Below the pieces are notes generated by a model. It ran no database searches and was not told the origin of the DNA. It saw nothing but the letters and a program-made list of their open reading frames with translations. Source: Hypericum androsaemum (lineage: Eukaryota; Streptophyta; Magnoliopsida; Malpighiales; Hypericaceae). From it: a stretch of DNA of 64,000 bases. The stretch's first letter is position 1. Every line of letters begins with the position of its first letter. The stretch spans positions 8,591,263 to 8,655,262 of the forward strand of contig OZ023180.1 in NCBI GenBank assembly GCA_963995505.1, written 5' to 3'. Made by a program: the position numbers and the translations under genes. This document shows, piece after piece, positions 11,037 to 21,364 of the stretch.

Positions 11037-11947
11037 TTCCCCCCCTCTTGAAAAGGATTTGCCCTCAAATCCTTGCATCCGTCATGCTTTTGCCAACTCA
11101 CAACCATGCTGGTGCAAGATGAACTCTTTGAACGTCGTGGCTGCACGTGATACCTTCCTTTCCAACAGAACAAGTACTTCGATCTTAAAGAATCTGAAGT
11201 CATCTCCAACTCAAAAGCAAAAGCCCTACTAATCCGTTTAAGCCTTTCTTTGAACTTCAAACTATTCCAGATGTTGATCAACGATGAACCTCCAACATAA
11301 TTAAACTCGTCCACACCTAAGAAGTCAATATGTTCAACATGTAAATCAGGAGACATGTAAGATATGGGTTGGACATCTTCCTTGTCAACTAAAACAACAA
11401 GTTCTTCTTGTTCACCATCAATAGCAGTTAAGCACTTCTTCATATGAACAACATCCACCAATTCTGATTCATTGAACAAATCTCTCAAGTAAAGAAGTGA
11501 CATGGCATGGTCATCAAAACATTCTCCATCGAACAAGTCAATAGAATATTTACCAAATTCCTCCCATGTCAAAACCTCTTCTTCAACAATCACTTCAGGT
11601 GTAACCTCCAAATCGTCAGAACTACATACCTTCCCCTCAATGTCGTGCTTAGTGTTAATGGTGTTCTCCCTCTTTCCATTGACTTCTCCAACAAAATTAG
11701 CTCCTGAATTCTTCTCATCTTTGACCCTCATCCTCCTTTGTTGAATTTGTCTTCCGCTACAGACATAAGGAACATCATGTATCCTCTCTTGTTTGCACAC
11801 TATCCGGTCCACCTTTTCGCTGAGCTTCTTGACCTCCGTTCTTATTATATGCCTCATCCCACTAAGAAGGGCGTCCATAAACGTGTGTGGATCACCAACC
11901 AATGGTGCAACACCTTCAAAGGATCTTCTTGAGTAGTTATAAGACAT
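10832..11947 (-). CDS. Array unit 1: 371-aa non-autonomous element protein, function unknown
   Basis: This is not a family I recognise. Residues 1-55 look like a short gag-type N-terminus (FMDALLSGM, then the charged helix TEVKKLSEKVDRIV). Residues 69-80 are basic (QQRRMRVKDEK). Residues 105-250 are strongly acidic (VEEEVLTWEEF, DLFDGECFDD). Residues 258-280 hold FCWKGRYHVQPRRSKSSSC, and 292-303 (DLRANPFQEGG) resemble the [11 protein letters not shown] just before the LTR in family A integrase. Residues 305-371 are encoded inside the LTR and carry GPITRARAK. No RT, protease, RNase H or integrase motif is present. The start ATG follows the purine-rich leader. Variants: GKYS, TAIDG, MELQ, and NEL in the tail. 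Confidence 0.8.
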   Translation of the reverse strand: MSYNYSRRSFEGVAPLVGDPHTFMDALLSGMRHIIRTEVKKLSEKVDRIVCKQERIHDVPYVCSGRQIQQRRMRVKDEKNSGANFVGEVNGKRENTINTKHDIEGKVCSSDDLEVTPEVIVEEEVLTWEEFGKYSIDLFDGECFDDHAMSLLYLRDLFNESELVDVVHMKKCLTAIDGEQEELVVLVDKEDVQPISYMSPDLHVEHIDFLGVDEFNYVGGSSLINIWNSLKFKERLKRISRAFAFELEMTSDSLRSKYLFCWKGRYHVQPRRSKSSSCTSMVVSWQKHDGCKDLRANPFQEGGNDVNTSTMELQDPQPVRVPLGPITRARAKTLQAELNELIPRIWTTTSSCKPVDVHAKPMHVIGVVLEA

Positions 11948-12188
11948 TATTGCAGATTCTCTTTTTTTCTACTTTCAACTTTTCTTTTCTTTTTTTTTAT
12001 TTTTTTTCAGCCTTCTTTCTTCATCTTTTCTTGGCTGCCTTCTTCTCTATCTTTCTTTTTTTTTGGAATTTTTTTCCTCTTTTTTATTTTTTTTCTTTCT
12101 CCAACAGAGAATACAATAAGAATAACGAACTAAAAACTAATGATAAAAAAAAACGAAATTTAAAGATAGATGATCTGAAGTAACCTAG
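11948..12188 (-). other. Leader of array unit 1 (type example)
   Basis: The stretch between the protein start and the primer-binding site is poly-T/C rich on the plus strand, so purine-rich in sense. Equivalent leaders lie before each unit's protein. Homopolymer lengths vary between units, which explains most of the 1905-1916 bp period variation. Confidence 0.7.
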
Positions 12189-12200
12189 GCTCTGATACCA
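12189..12200 (-). other. Primer-binding site of array unit 1 (type example)
   Basis: gctctgatacca on the plus strand is the complement of TGGTATCAGAGC (initiator Met-tRNA type), 2 bases from LTR 2. The same site is present at each internal/LTR junction, for example ending at 14108, 20623, 28247 and 32058. Confidence 0.9.
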
Positions 12201-12202
12201 AA

Positions 12203-12941
12203 TGATATGAATCCCGTCAGGAACTCGCACCAACTCGGACCGTCTACTTTAGGATGATGGTTGATCTTGACCCGTCGCTTTGCACCTTGCACCGAACCTT
12301 AGTGTTGGTTAACTTTGACCCGTAGCAATGGTGAGAACGCGAACCTTGATCTTGAATCGAAATACGCCACAAACGGAGATGGGAATTCCGTTTGATAAGT
12401 ACAAACGCCCTAGCTAAGCAATCCAGCCCGCAAGAACAACAAGAGTATCAAAGACTCACGAATTTTCTTATGCCAAAAGGTGTGTCCTTTATTGAATTCG
12501 TGGCCTCCTTTAAATAGAGGTTAAAACTGACTTGGATAGACTCCAAAGTCAACAAGATAAGTTCTGAAGAGCTTCAAACTTATCCAACTACCTAAACTAG
12601 TTCTAAAACGAATGTTTATCCTAAGAATTGAAAAATACAATCATTATCCACTATTGGATAACTCTTATTCCTAAAAAGTTATAAAAAGTTTGGATAACTC
12701 TTATTCCTAAAAAGTAGGAATCTTGGTTCTACTCCTTTAGGCTTCCAAAACAACTCCAATCACGTGCATGGGCTTTGCATGGACGTCCACGGGCTTACAC
12801 GAACTGGTTGTAGTCCAAATCCTTGGAATTAATCCGTTGAGCTCAGCTTGAAGCGTCTTTGCTCTTGCTCTTGTGATTGGTCCAAGTGGAACTCGAACTG
12901 GTTGTGGGTCTTGTTGCTCCATAGTGGACGTGTTCACATCA
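12203..12941 (-). repeat. Array LTR 2
   Basis: The LTR is 739 bp. It carries the variant tttgcaccttgcacc, shared only with LTR 4. Confidence 0.93.
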
Positions 12942-13852
12942 TTCCCCCACTCTTGAAAAGGATTTGCCCTCAAATCCTTGCATCCGTCATGCTTTTGCCA
13001 ACTCACAACCATGCTGGTGCAAGATGAACTCTTTGAACGTCGTGGCTGCACGTGATACCTTCCTTTCCAACAGAACAAGTACTTCGATCTTAAAGAATCT
13101 GAAGTCATCTCCAACTCAAAAGCAAAAGCCCTACTAATCCGTTTAAGCCTTTCTTTGAACTTCAAACTATTCCAGATGTTGATCAACGATGAACCTCCAA
13201 CATAATTAAACTCGTCCACACCTAAGAAGTCAATATGTTCAACATGTAAATCAGGAGACATGTAAGATATGGGTTGGACATCTTCCTTGTCAACTAAAAC
13301 AACAAGTTCTTCTTGTTCACCATCAATAGAAGTTAAGCACTTCTTCATATGAACAACATCCACCAATTCTGATTCATTGAACAAATCTCTCAAGTAAAGA
13401 AGTGACATGGCATGGTCATCAAAACATTCTCCATCGAACAAGTCAATAGAATATTCACCAAATTCCTCCCATGTCAAAACCTCTTCTTCAACAATCACTT
13501 CAGGTGTAACCTCCAAATCGTCAGAACTACATACCTTCCCCTCAATGTCGTGCTTAGTGTTAATGGTGTTCTCCCTCTTTCCATTGACTTCTCCAACAAA
13601 ATTAGCTCCTGAATTCTTCTCATCTTTGACCCTCATCCTCCTTTGCTGAATTTGTCTTCCGCTACAGACATAAGGAACATCATGTATCCTCTCTTGTTTG
13701 CACACTATCCGGTCCACCTTTTCGCTGAGCTTCTTGACCTCCGTTCTTATTATATGCCTCATCCCACTAAGAAGGGCGTCCATAAACGTGTGTGGATCAC
13801 CAACCAATGGTGCAACACCTTCAAAGGATCTTCTTGAGTAGTTATAAGACAT
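12737..13852 (-). CDS. Array unit 2: 371-aa protein
   Basis: Same architecture as unit 1. Distinguishing residues: GEYS, TSIDG, FQEWG and MEQQ, all shared with units 4 and 5. The frame is intact from ATG to the LTR-encoded stop. Confidence 0.8.
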   Translation of the reverse strand: MSYNYSRRSFEGVAPLVGDPHTFMDALLSGMRHIIRTEVKKLSEKVDRIVCKQERIHDVPYVCSGRQIQQRRMRVKDEKNSGANFVGEVNGKRENTINTKHDIEGKVCSSDDLEVTPEVIVEEEVLTWEEFGEYSIDLFDGECFDDHAMSLLYLRDLFNESELVDVVHMKKCLTSIDGEQEELVVLVDKEDVQPISYMSPDLHVEHIDFLGVDEFNYVGGSSLINIWNSLKFKERLKRISRAFAFELEMTSDSLRSKYLFCWKGRYHVQPRRSKSSSCTSMVVSWQKHDGCKDLRANPFQEWGNDVNTSTMEQQDPQPVRVPLGPITRARAKTLQAELNGLIPRIWTTTSSCKPVDVHAKPMHVIGVVLEA

Positions 13853-14110
13853 TATTGCAGATTCTCTTTTTTTCTACTTTCAACTTTTCTTTTCTTTTTT
13901 TTTTTGATTTTTTTTCAGCCTTTTTTCTTCATCTTTTCTTGGCTGCCTTCTTCTCTACCTTTCTTTTTTTTTGGAATTTTTTTCCTCTTTTTTATTATTT
14001 TTCTTTCTCCAACAGAGAATACAATAAGAATAACGAACTAAAAACTAATGATAAAAAAAAACGAAATTTAAAGATAGATGATCTGAAGTAACCTAGGCTC
14101 TGATACCAAA

Positions 14111-14859
14111 TGATATGAATCCCGTCAGGAACTCGCACCAACTCGGACCGTCTACTTTAGGATGATGGTTGATCTTGACCCGTCGCTTTGCGCCTTGCAC
14201 CGAACCTTAGTGTTGTTTAACTTTGACCCGTAGCAATGGTGAGAACGCGAACCTTGATCTTGAATCGAAATACGCCACAAACGGAGATGGGAATTCCGTT
14301 TGATAAGTACAAACGCCCTAGCTAAGCAATCCAGCCCGCAAGAACAACAAGAGTATCAAAGACTCACGAATTTTCTTATGCCAAAAGGTGTGTCCTTTAT
14401 TGAATTCGTGGCCTCCTTTAAATAGAGGTTAAAACTGACTTGGATAGACTCCAAAGTCAACAAGATAAGTTCTGAAGAGCTTCAAACTTATCCAACTACC
14501 TAAACTAGTTCTAAAACGAATGTTTATCCTAAGAATTGAAAAATACAATCATTATCCACTATTGGATAACTCTTATTCCTAAAAAGTTATAAAAAGTTAT
14601 AAAAAGTTTGGATAACTCTTATTCCTAAAAAGTAGGAATCTTGGTTCTACTCCTTTAGGCTTCCAAAACAACTCCAATCACATGCATGGGCTTTGCATGG
14701 ACGTCCACGGGCTTACACGAACTGGTTGTAGTCCAAATCCTTGGAATTAATCCGTTGAGCTCAGCTTGAAGCGTCTTTGCTCTTGCTCTTGTGATTGGTC
14801 CAAGTGGAACTCGAACTGGTTGTGGGTCTTGTAGCTCCATAGTGGACGTGTTCACATCA
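14111..14859 (-). repeat. Array LTR 3
   Basis: The LTR is 749 bp. It has the same 10-bp extra repeat and gttgtttaac variant as LTR 1. Confidence 0.93.
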
Positions 14860-15771
14860 TTCCCCCCCCTCTTGAAAAGGATTTGCCCTCAAATCCTTGC
14901 ATCCGTCATGCTTTTGCCAACTCACAACCATGCTGGTGCAAGATGAACTCTTTGAACGTCGTGGCTGCACGTGATACCTTCCTTTCCAACAGAACAAGTA
15001 CTTCGATCTTAAAGAATCTGAAGTCATCTCCAACTCAAAAGCAAAAGCCCTACTAATCCGTTTAAGCCTTTCTTTGAACTTCAAACTATTCCAGATGTTG
15101 ATCAACGATGAACCTCCAACATAATTAAACTCGTCCACACCTAAGAAGTCAATATGTTCAACATGTAAATCAGGAGACATGTAAGATATGGGTTGGACAT
15201 CTTCCTTGTCAACTAAAACAACAAGTTCTTCTTGTTCACCATCAATAGCAGTTAAGCACTTCTTCATATGAACAACATCCACCAATTCTGATTCATTGAA
15301 CAAATCTCTCAAGTAAAGAAGTGACATGGCATGGTCATCAAAACATTCTCCATCGAACAAGTCAATAGAATATTTACCAAATTCCTCCCATGTCAAAACC
15401 TCTTCTTCAACAATCACTTCAGGTGTAACCTCCAAATCGTCAGAACTACATACCTTCCCCTCAATGTCGTGCTTAGTGTTAATGGTGTTCTCCCTCTTTC
15501 CATTGACTTCTCCAACAAAATTAGCTCCTGAATTCTTCTCATCTTTGACCCTCATCCTCCTTTGTTGAATTTGTCTTCCGCTACAGACATAAGGAACATC
15601 ATGTATCCTCTCTTGTTTGCACACTATCCGGTCCACCTTTTCGCTGAGCTTCTTGACCTCCGTTCTTATTATATGCCTCATCCCACTAAGAAGGGCGTCC
15701 ATAAACGTGTGTGGATCACCAACCAATGGTGCAACACCTTCAAAGGATCTTCTTGAGTAGTTATAAGACAT
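14655..15771 (-). pseudogene. Array unit 3: 371-aa protein with frameshift at the polypurine tract
   Basis: The run of C on the plus strand at 14862-14869 is eight long instead of seven, which shifts the frame. The protein stops after 304 residues (15771-14857) and the LTR-encoded tail (14855-14655) is left out of frame. Otherwise it matches unit 1 (GKYS, TAIDG). If the shift is real it makes a protein without the tail; homopolymer sequencing error is the other possibility. Confidence 0.8.
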
Positions 15772-16026
15772 TATTGCAGATTCTCTTTTTTTCTACTTTC
15801 AACTTTTCTTTTCTTTTTTTTTATTTTTTTTCAGCCTTCTTTCTTCATCTTTTCTTGGCTGCCTTCTTCTCTATCTTTCTTTTTTTTTGGAATTTTTTTC
15901 CTCTTTTTTATTTTTTTTCTTTCTCCAACAGAGAATACAATAAGAATAACGAACTAAAAACTAATGATAAAAAAAAACGAAATTTAAAGATAGATGATCT
16001 GAAGTAACCTAGGCTCTGATACCAAA

Positions 16027-16765
16027 TGATATGAATCCCGTCAGGAACTCGCACCAACTCGGACCGTCTACTTTAGGATGATGGTTGATCTTGACCCGTC
16101 GCTTTGCACCTTGCACCGAACCTTAGTGTTGGTTAACTTTGACCCGTAGCAATGGTGAGAACGCGAACCTTGATCTTGAATCGAAATACGCCACAAACGG
16201 AGATGGGAATTCCGTTTGATAAGTACAAACGCCCTAGCTAAGCAATCCAGCCCGCAAGAACAACAAGAGTATCAAAGACTCACGAATTTTCTTATGCCAA
16301 AAGGTGTGTCCTTTATTGAATTCGTGGCCTCCTTTAAATAGAGGTTAAAACTGACTTGGATAGACTCCAAAGTCAACAAGATAAGTTCTGAAGAGCTTCA
16401 AACTTATCCAACTACCTAAACTAGTTCTAAAACGAATGTTTATCCTAAGAATTGAAAAATACAATCATTATCCACTATTGGATAACTCTTATTCCTAAAA
16501 AGTTATAAAAAGTTTGGATAACTCTTATTCCTAAAAAGTAGGAATCTTGGTTCTACTCCTTTAGGCTTCCAAAACAACTCCAATCACGTGCATGGGCTTT
16601 GCATGGACGTCCACGGGCTTACACGAACTGGTTGTAGTCCAAATCCTTGGAATTAATCCGTTGAGCTCAGCTTGAAGCGTCTTTGCTCTTGCTCTTGTGA
16701 TTGGTCCAAGTGGAACTCGAACTGGTTGTGGGTCTTGTTGCTCCATAGTGGACGTGTTCACATCA
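16027..16765 (-). repeat. Array LTR 4
   Basis: The LTR is 739 bp. It shares tttgcaccttgcacc with LTR 2. Confidence 0.93.
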
Positions 16766-17449
16766 TTCCCCCACTCTTGAAAAGGATTTGCCCTCAAATC
16801 CTTGCATCCGTCATGCTTTTGCCAACTCACAACCATGCTGGTGCAAGATGAACTCTTTGAACGTCGTGGCTGCACGTGATACCTTCCTTTCCAACAGAAC
16901 AAGTACTTCGATCTTAAAGAATCTGAAGTCATCTCCAACTCAAAAGCAAAAGCCCTACTAATCCGTTTAAGCCTTTCTTTGAACTTCAAACTATTCCAGA
17001 TGTTGATCAACGATGAACCTCCAACATAATTAAACTCGTCCACACCTAAGAAGTCAATATGTTCAACATGTAAATCAGGAGACATGTAAGATATGGGTTG
17101 GACATCTTCCTTGTCAACTAAAACAACAAGTTCTTCTTGTTCACCATCAATAGAAGTTAAGCACTTCTTCATATGAACAACATCCACCAATTCTGATTCA
17201 TTGAACAAATCTCTCAAGTAAAGAAGTGACATGGCATGGTCATCAAAACATTCTCCATCGAACAAGTCAATAGAATATTCACCAAATTCCTCCCATGTCA
17301 AAACCTCTTCTTCAACAATCACTTCAGGTGTAACCTCCAAATCGTCAGAACTACATACCTTCCCCTCAATGTCGTGCTTAGTGTTAATGGTGTTCTCCCT
17401 CTTTCCATTGACTTCTCCAACAAAATTAGCTCCTGAATTCTTCTCATCT

Positions 17450-17464
17450 TCTCCTGATACCAAA
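17450..17464 (-). other. Primer-site stub attached to the C-type LTR
   Basis: The plus strand reads tctcctgataccaaa directly before the LTR edge at 17465. The tgatacca part is the LTR-proximal 8 bases of the usual primer-binding site complement. Beyond it the sequence returns to unit 4. So the inserted piece is an LTR with only the first bases of its internal region. Confidence 0.65.
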
Positions 17465-18255
17465 TGATACGAACCCCGCCAACAATGCGACGAGACCCGG
17501 CCACAAAGCGTGAAATCCCAGATCGTTCTAGATCAGTTCGTGATGGAGATCTCGACCCGATGCTCACAACCAAACAAGAACCTTGGTATTAAGACCGCGA
17601 CCCGCTGCTTGAGTTGAAACAAAGAACCTTGATATGTCGATGACGCCACAAACGGTGATGAAGATCCGTTTGATAAGTCGATAGTGAACTCGACGGAATC
17701 CCTCCGTTGTGTTCGAACAGTTCCGAAGAACCAAGAGAGCAAAGCCCACGTTTTTCAATCAATAATGGTCTACTTTTCTCATTGCATAAGCCTCTATAAA
17801 TAGGCTCAATATTACAAAGAGATTCCAAATCAAACAACTCCTAAAAATCTGGCTGGAAAGGGAAACTAAAAAGGAAACAAATCTCTGCCTTTTAGGAAGG
17901 CTACAAACGTGACAAACAAGCTAAATAAGCCAAGAGTTGTTGGAATATGACTTCCTAATCAAAACTAATGGCTGAAATAAACTTCCTAAATAGAATGCCC
18001 AAATCAGAGAGAATAAATCTTCAAGATCTTTGCTGCTGAAAGGACCTTCTAGAACTTGTATTAAGGTCATAAACTTGGCTGAATTTCGTGGCTCTTGGTC
18101 TATGGACTTTAATAAATTTGCTTGAGCCCAACTCTCCAAAGTATGCTTGGAAATCAGCCCATTAAGTTATGACTTGAAGCGCTTTGTGTGCGCTCTTTCA
18201 CTTGGTCAGATTGGCACTTGAAATAATCATATGAGTGCTCTTCATATTCATATCA
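17465..18255 (-). repeat. C-type LTR inside array unit 4
   Basis: The LTR is 791 bp in minus orientation, tgatacgaacc at 17465 to ttcatatca at 18255. Its R-U5 half matches the solo LTR at 6035-6654 (rc of aaagcccacgttttt and gaggctta-type TATA context near 17790). No TSD is visible. About 24 bp of unit 4 (the ttgaccctcatcctcc segment) is missing at the site, so this is a replacement or deletion-coupled event. Confidence 0.8.
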
Positions 18256-18717
18256 ATTTGTCTTCCGCTACAGACATAAGGAACATCATGTATCCTCTCT
18301 TGTTTGCACACTATCCGGTCCACCTTTTCGCTGAGCTTCTTGACCTCCGTTCTTATTATATGCCTCATCCCACTAAGAAGGGCGTCCATAAACGTGTGTG
18401 GATCACCAACCAATGGTGCAACACCTTCAAAGGATCTTCTTGAGTAGTTATAAGACATTATTGCAGATTCTCTTTTTTTCTACTTTCAACTTTTCTTTTC
18501 TTTTTTTTTTTTGATTTTTTTTCAGCCTTTTTTCTTCATCTTTTCTTGGCTGCCTTCTTCTCTACCTTTCTTTTTTTTTGGAATTTTTTTCCTCTTTTTT
18601 ATTATTTTTCTTTCTCCAACAGAGAATACAATAAGAATAACGAACTAAAAACTAATGATAAAAAAAAACGAAATTTAAAGATAGATGATCTGAAGTAACC
18701 TAGGCTCTGATACCAAA

Positions 18718-19456
18718 TGATATGAATCCCGTCAGGAACTCGCACCAACTCGGACCGTCTACTTTAGGATGATGGTTGATCTTGACCCGTCGCTTTGCGC
18801 CTTGCACCGAACCTTAGTGTTGGTTAACTTTGACCCGTAGCAATGGTGAGAACGCGAACCTTGATCTTGAATCGAAATACGCCACAAACGGAGATGGGAA
18901 TTCCGTTTGATAAGTACAAACGCCCTAGCTAAGCAATCCAGCCCGCAAGAACAACAAGAGTATCAAAGACTCACGAATTTTCTTATGCCAAAAGGTGTGT
19001 CCTTTATTGAATTCGTGGCCTCCTTTAAATAGAGGTTAAAACTGACTTGGATAGACTCCAAAGTCAACAAGATAAGTTCTGAAGAGCTTCAAACTTATCC
19101 AACTACCTAAACTAGTTCTAAAACGAATGTTTATCCTAAGAATTGAAAAATACAATCATTATCCACTATTGGATAACTCTTATTCCTAAAAAGTTATAAA
19201 AAGTTTGGATAACTCTTATTCCTAAAAAGTAGGAATCTTGGTTCTACTCCTTTAGGCTTCCAAAACAACTCCAATCACGTGCATGGGCTTTGCATGGACG
19301 TCCACGGGCTTACACGAACTGGTTGTAGTCCAAATCCTTGGAATTAATCCGTTGAGCTCAGCTTGAAGCGTCTTTGCTCTTGCTCTTGTGATTGGTCCAA
19401 GTGGAACTCGAACTGGTTGTGGGTCTTGTTGCTCCATAGTGGACGTGTTCACATCA
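18718..19456 (-). repeat. Array LTR 5
   Basis: The LTR is 739 bp with standard edges (tgatatgaatccc, gttcacatca). The primer-site complement is on its left, the polypurine complement ttcccccactctt on its right. Confidence 0.93.
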
Positions 19457-20367
19457 TTCCCCCACTCTTGAAAAGGATTTGCCCTCAAATCCTTGCATCC
19501 GTCATGCTTTTGCCAACTCACAACCATGCTGGTGCAAGATGAACTCTTTGAACGTCGTGGCTGCACGTGATACCTTCCTTTCCAACAGAACAAGTACTTC
19601 GATCTTAAAGAATCTGAAGTCATCTCCAACTCAAAAGCAAAAGCCCTACTAATCCGTTTAAGCCTTTCTTTGAACTTCAAACTATTCCAGATGTTGATCA
19701 ACGATGAACCTCCAACATAATTAAACTCGTCCACACCTAAGAAGTCAATATGTTCAACATGTAAATCAGGAGACATGTAAGATATGGGTTGGACATCTTC
19801 CTTGTCAACTAAAACAACAAGTTCTTCTTGTTCACCATCAATAGAAGTTAAGCACTTCTTCATATGAACAACATCCACCAATTCTGATTCATTGAACAAA
19901 TCTCTCAAGTAAAGAAGTGACATGGCATGGTCATCAAAACATTCTCCATCGAACAAGTCAATAGAATATTCACCAAATTCCTCCCATGTCAAAACCTCTT
20001 CTTCAACAATCACTTCAGGTGTAACCTCCAAATCGTCAGAACTACATACCTTCCCCTCAATGTCGTGCTTAGTGTTAATGGTGTTCTCCCTCTTTCCATT
20101 GACTTCTCCAACAAAATTAGCTCCTGAATTCTTCTCATCTTTGACCCTCATCCTCCTTTGCTGAATTTGTCTTCCGCTACAGACATAAGGAACATCATGT
20201 ATCCTCTCTTGTTTGCACACTATCCGGTCCACCTTTTCGCTGAGCTTCTTGACCTCCGTTCTTATTATATGCCTCATCCCACTAAGAAGGGCGTCCATAA
20301 ACGTGTGTGGATCACCAACCAATGGTGCAACACCTTCAAAGGATCTTCTTGAGTAGTTATAAGACAT
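19252..20367 (-). CDS. Array unit 5: 371-aa protein
   Basis: The frame is intact. It carries the same residue variants as units 2 and 4 (GEYS, TSIDG, FQEWG, MEQQ). The FQEWG change (Gly to Trp) falls in the polypurine tract. Confidence 0.8.
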   Translation of the reverse strand: MSYNYSRRSFEGVAPLVGDPHTFMDALLSGMRHIIRTEVKKLSEKVDRIVCKQERIHDVPYVCSGRQIQQRRMRVKDEKNSGANFVGEVNGKRENTINTKHDIEGKVCSSDDLEVTPEVIVEEEVLTWEEFGEYSIDLFDGECFDDHAMSLLYLRDLFNESELVDVVHMKKCLTSIDGEQEELVVLVDKEDVQPISYMSPDLHVEHIDFLGVDEFNYVGGSSLINIWNSLKFKERLKRISRAFAFELEMTSDSLRSKYLFCWKGRYHVQPRRSKSSSCTSMVVSWQKHDGCKDLRANPFQEWGNDVNTSTMEQQDPQPVRVPLGPITRARAKTLQAELNGLIPRIWTTTSSCKPVDVHAKPMHVIGVVLEA

Positions 20368-20625
20368 TATTGCAGATTCTCTTTTTTTCTACTTTCAACT
20401 TTTCTTTTCTTTTTTTTTTTGATTTTTTTTCAGCCTTTTTTCTTCATCTTTTCTTGGCTGCCTTCTTCTCTACCTTTCTTTTTTTTTGGAATTTTTTTCC
20501 TCTTTTTTATTATTTTTCTTTCTCCAACAGAGAATACAATAAGAATAACGAACTAAAAACTAATGATAAAAAAAAACGAAATTTAAAGATAGATGATCTG
20601 AAGTAACCTAGGCTCTGATACCAAA

Positions 20626-21364
20626 TGATATGAATCCCGTCAGGAACTCGCACCAACTCGGACCGTCTACTTTAGGATGATGGTTGATCTTGACCCGTCG
20701 CTTTGCGCCTTGCACCGAACCTTAGTGTTGGTTAACTTTGACCCGTAGCAATGGTGAGAACGCGAACCTTGATCTTGAATCGAAATACGCCACAAACGGA
20801 GATGGGAATTCCGTTTGATAAGTACAAACGCCCTAGCTAAGCAATCCAGCCCGCAAGAACAACAAGAGTATCAAAGACTCACGAATTTTCTTATGCCAAA
20901 AGGTGTGTCCTTTATTGAATTCGTGGCCTCCTTTAAATAGAGGTTAAAACTGACTTGGATAGACTCCAAAGTCAACAAGATAAGTTCTGAAGAGCTTCAA
21001 ACTTATCCAACTACCTAAACTAGTTCTAAAACGAATGTTTATCCTAAGAATTGAAAAATACAATCATTATCCACTATTGGATAACTCTTATTCCTAAAAA
21101 GTTATAAAAAGTTTGGATAACTCTTATTCCTAAAAAGTAGGAATCTTGGTTCTACTCCTTTAGGCTTCCAAAACAACTCCAATCACGTGCATGGGCTTTG
21201 CATGGACGTCCACGGGCTTACACGAACTGGTTGTAGTCCAAATCCTTGGAATTAATCCGTTGAGCTCAGCTTGAAGCGTCTTTGCTCTTGCTCTTGTGAT
21301 TGGTCCAAGTGGAACTCGAACTGGTTGTGGGTCTTGTTGCTCCATAGTGGACGTGTTCACATCA
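20626..21364 (-). repeat. Array LTR 6
   Basis: The LTR is 739 bp with standard edges. Confidence 0.93.

Larger units (their letters stand above)
16561..18458 (-). pseudogene. Array unit 4: 371-aa protein interrupted by a C-type LTR
   Basis: The N-terminal part (MSYNYSRR to CSGRQI) lies at 18458-18256, and the rest from DEKNSGANF onward lies at about 17450-16561. Between them sits a C-type LTR plus a short primer-site remnant. The shared parts match unit 2 (GEYS, TSIDG, FQEWG, MEQQ). The downstream piece has a chance Met inside the inserted stub. Confidence 0.85.

Noticed and set aside
11502..11744. 80-residue plus-strand open frame (MAWSSKHS...) repeated in every array unit, plus companions of 64, 66 and 98 residues
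   Set aside because: These lie antisense to the 371-residue frame or in its T-rich leader. They repeat only because the unit repeats. The sense frame has gag-like features, a leader and an in-frame LTR tail; the antisense ones have none.
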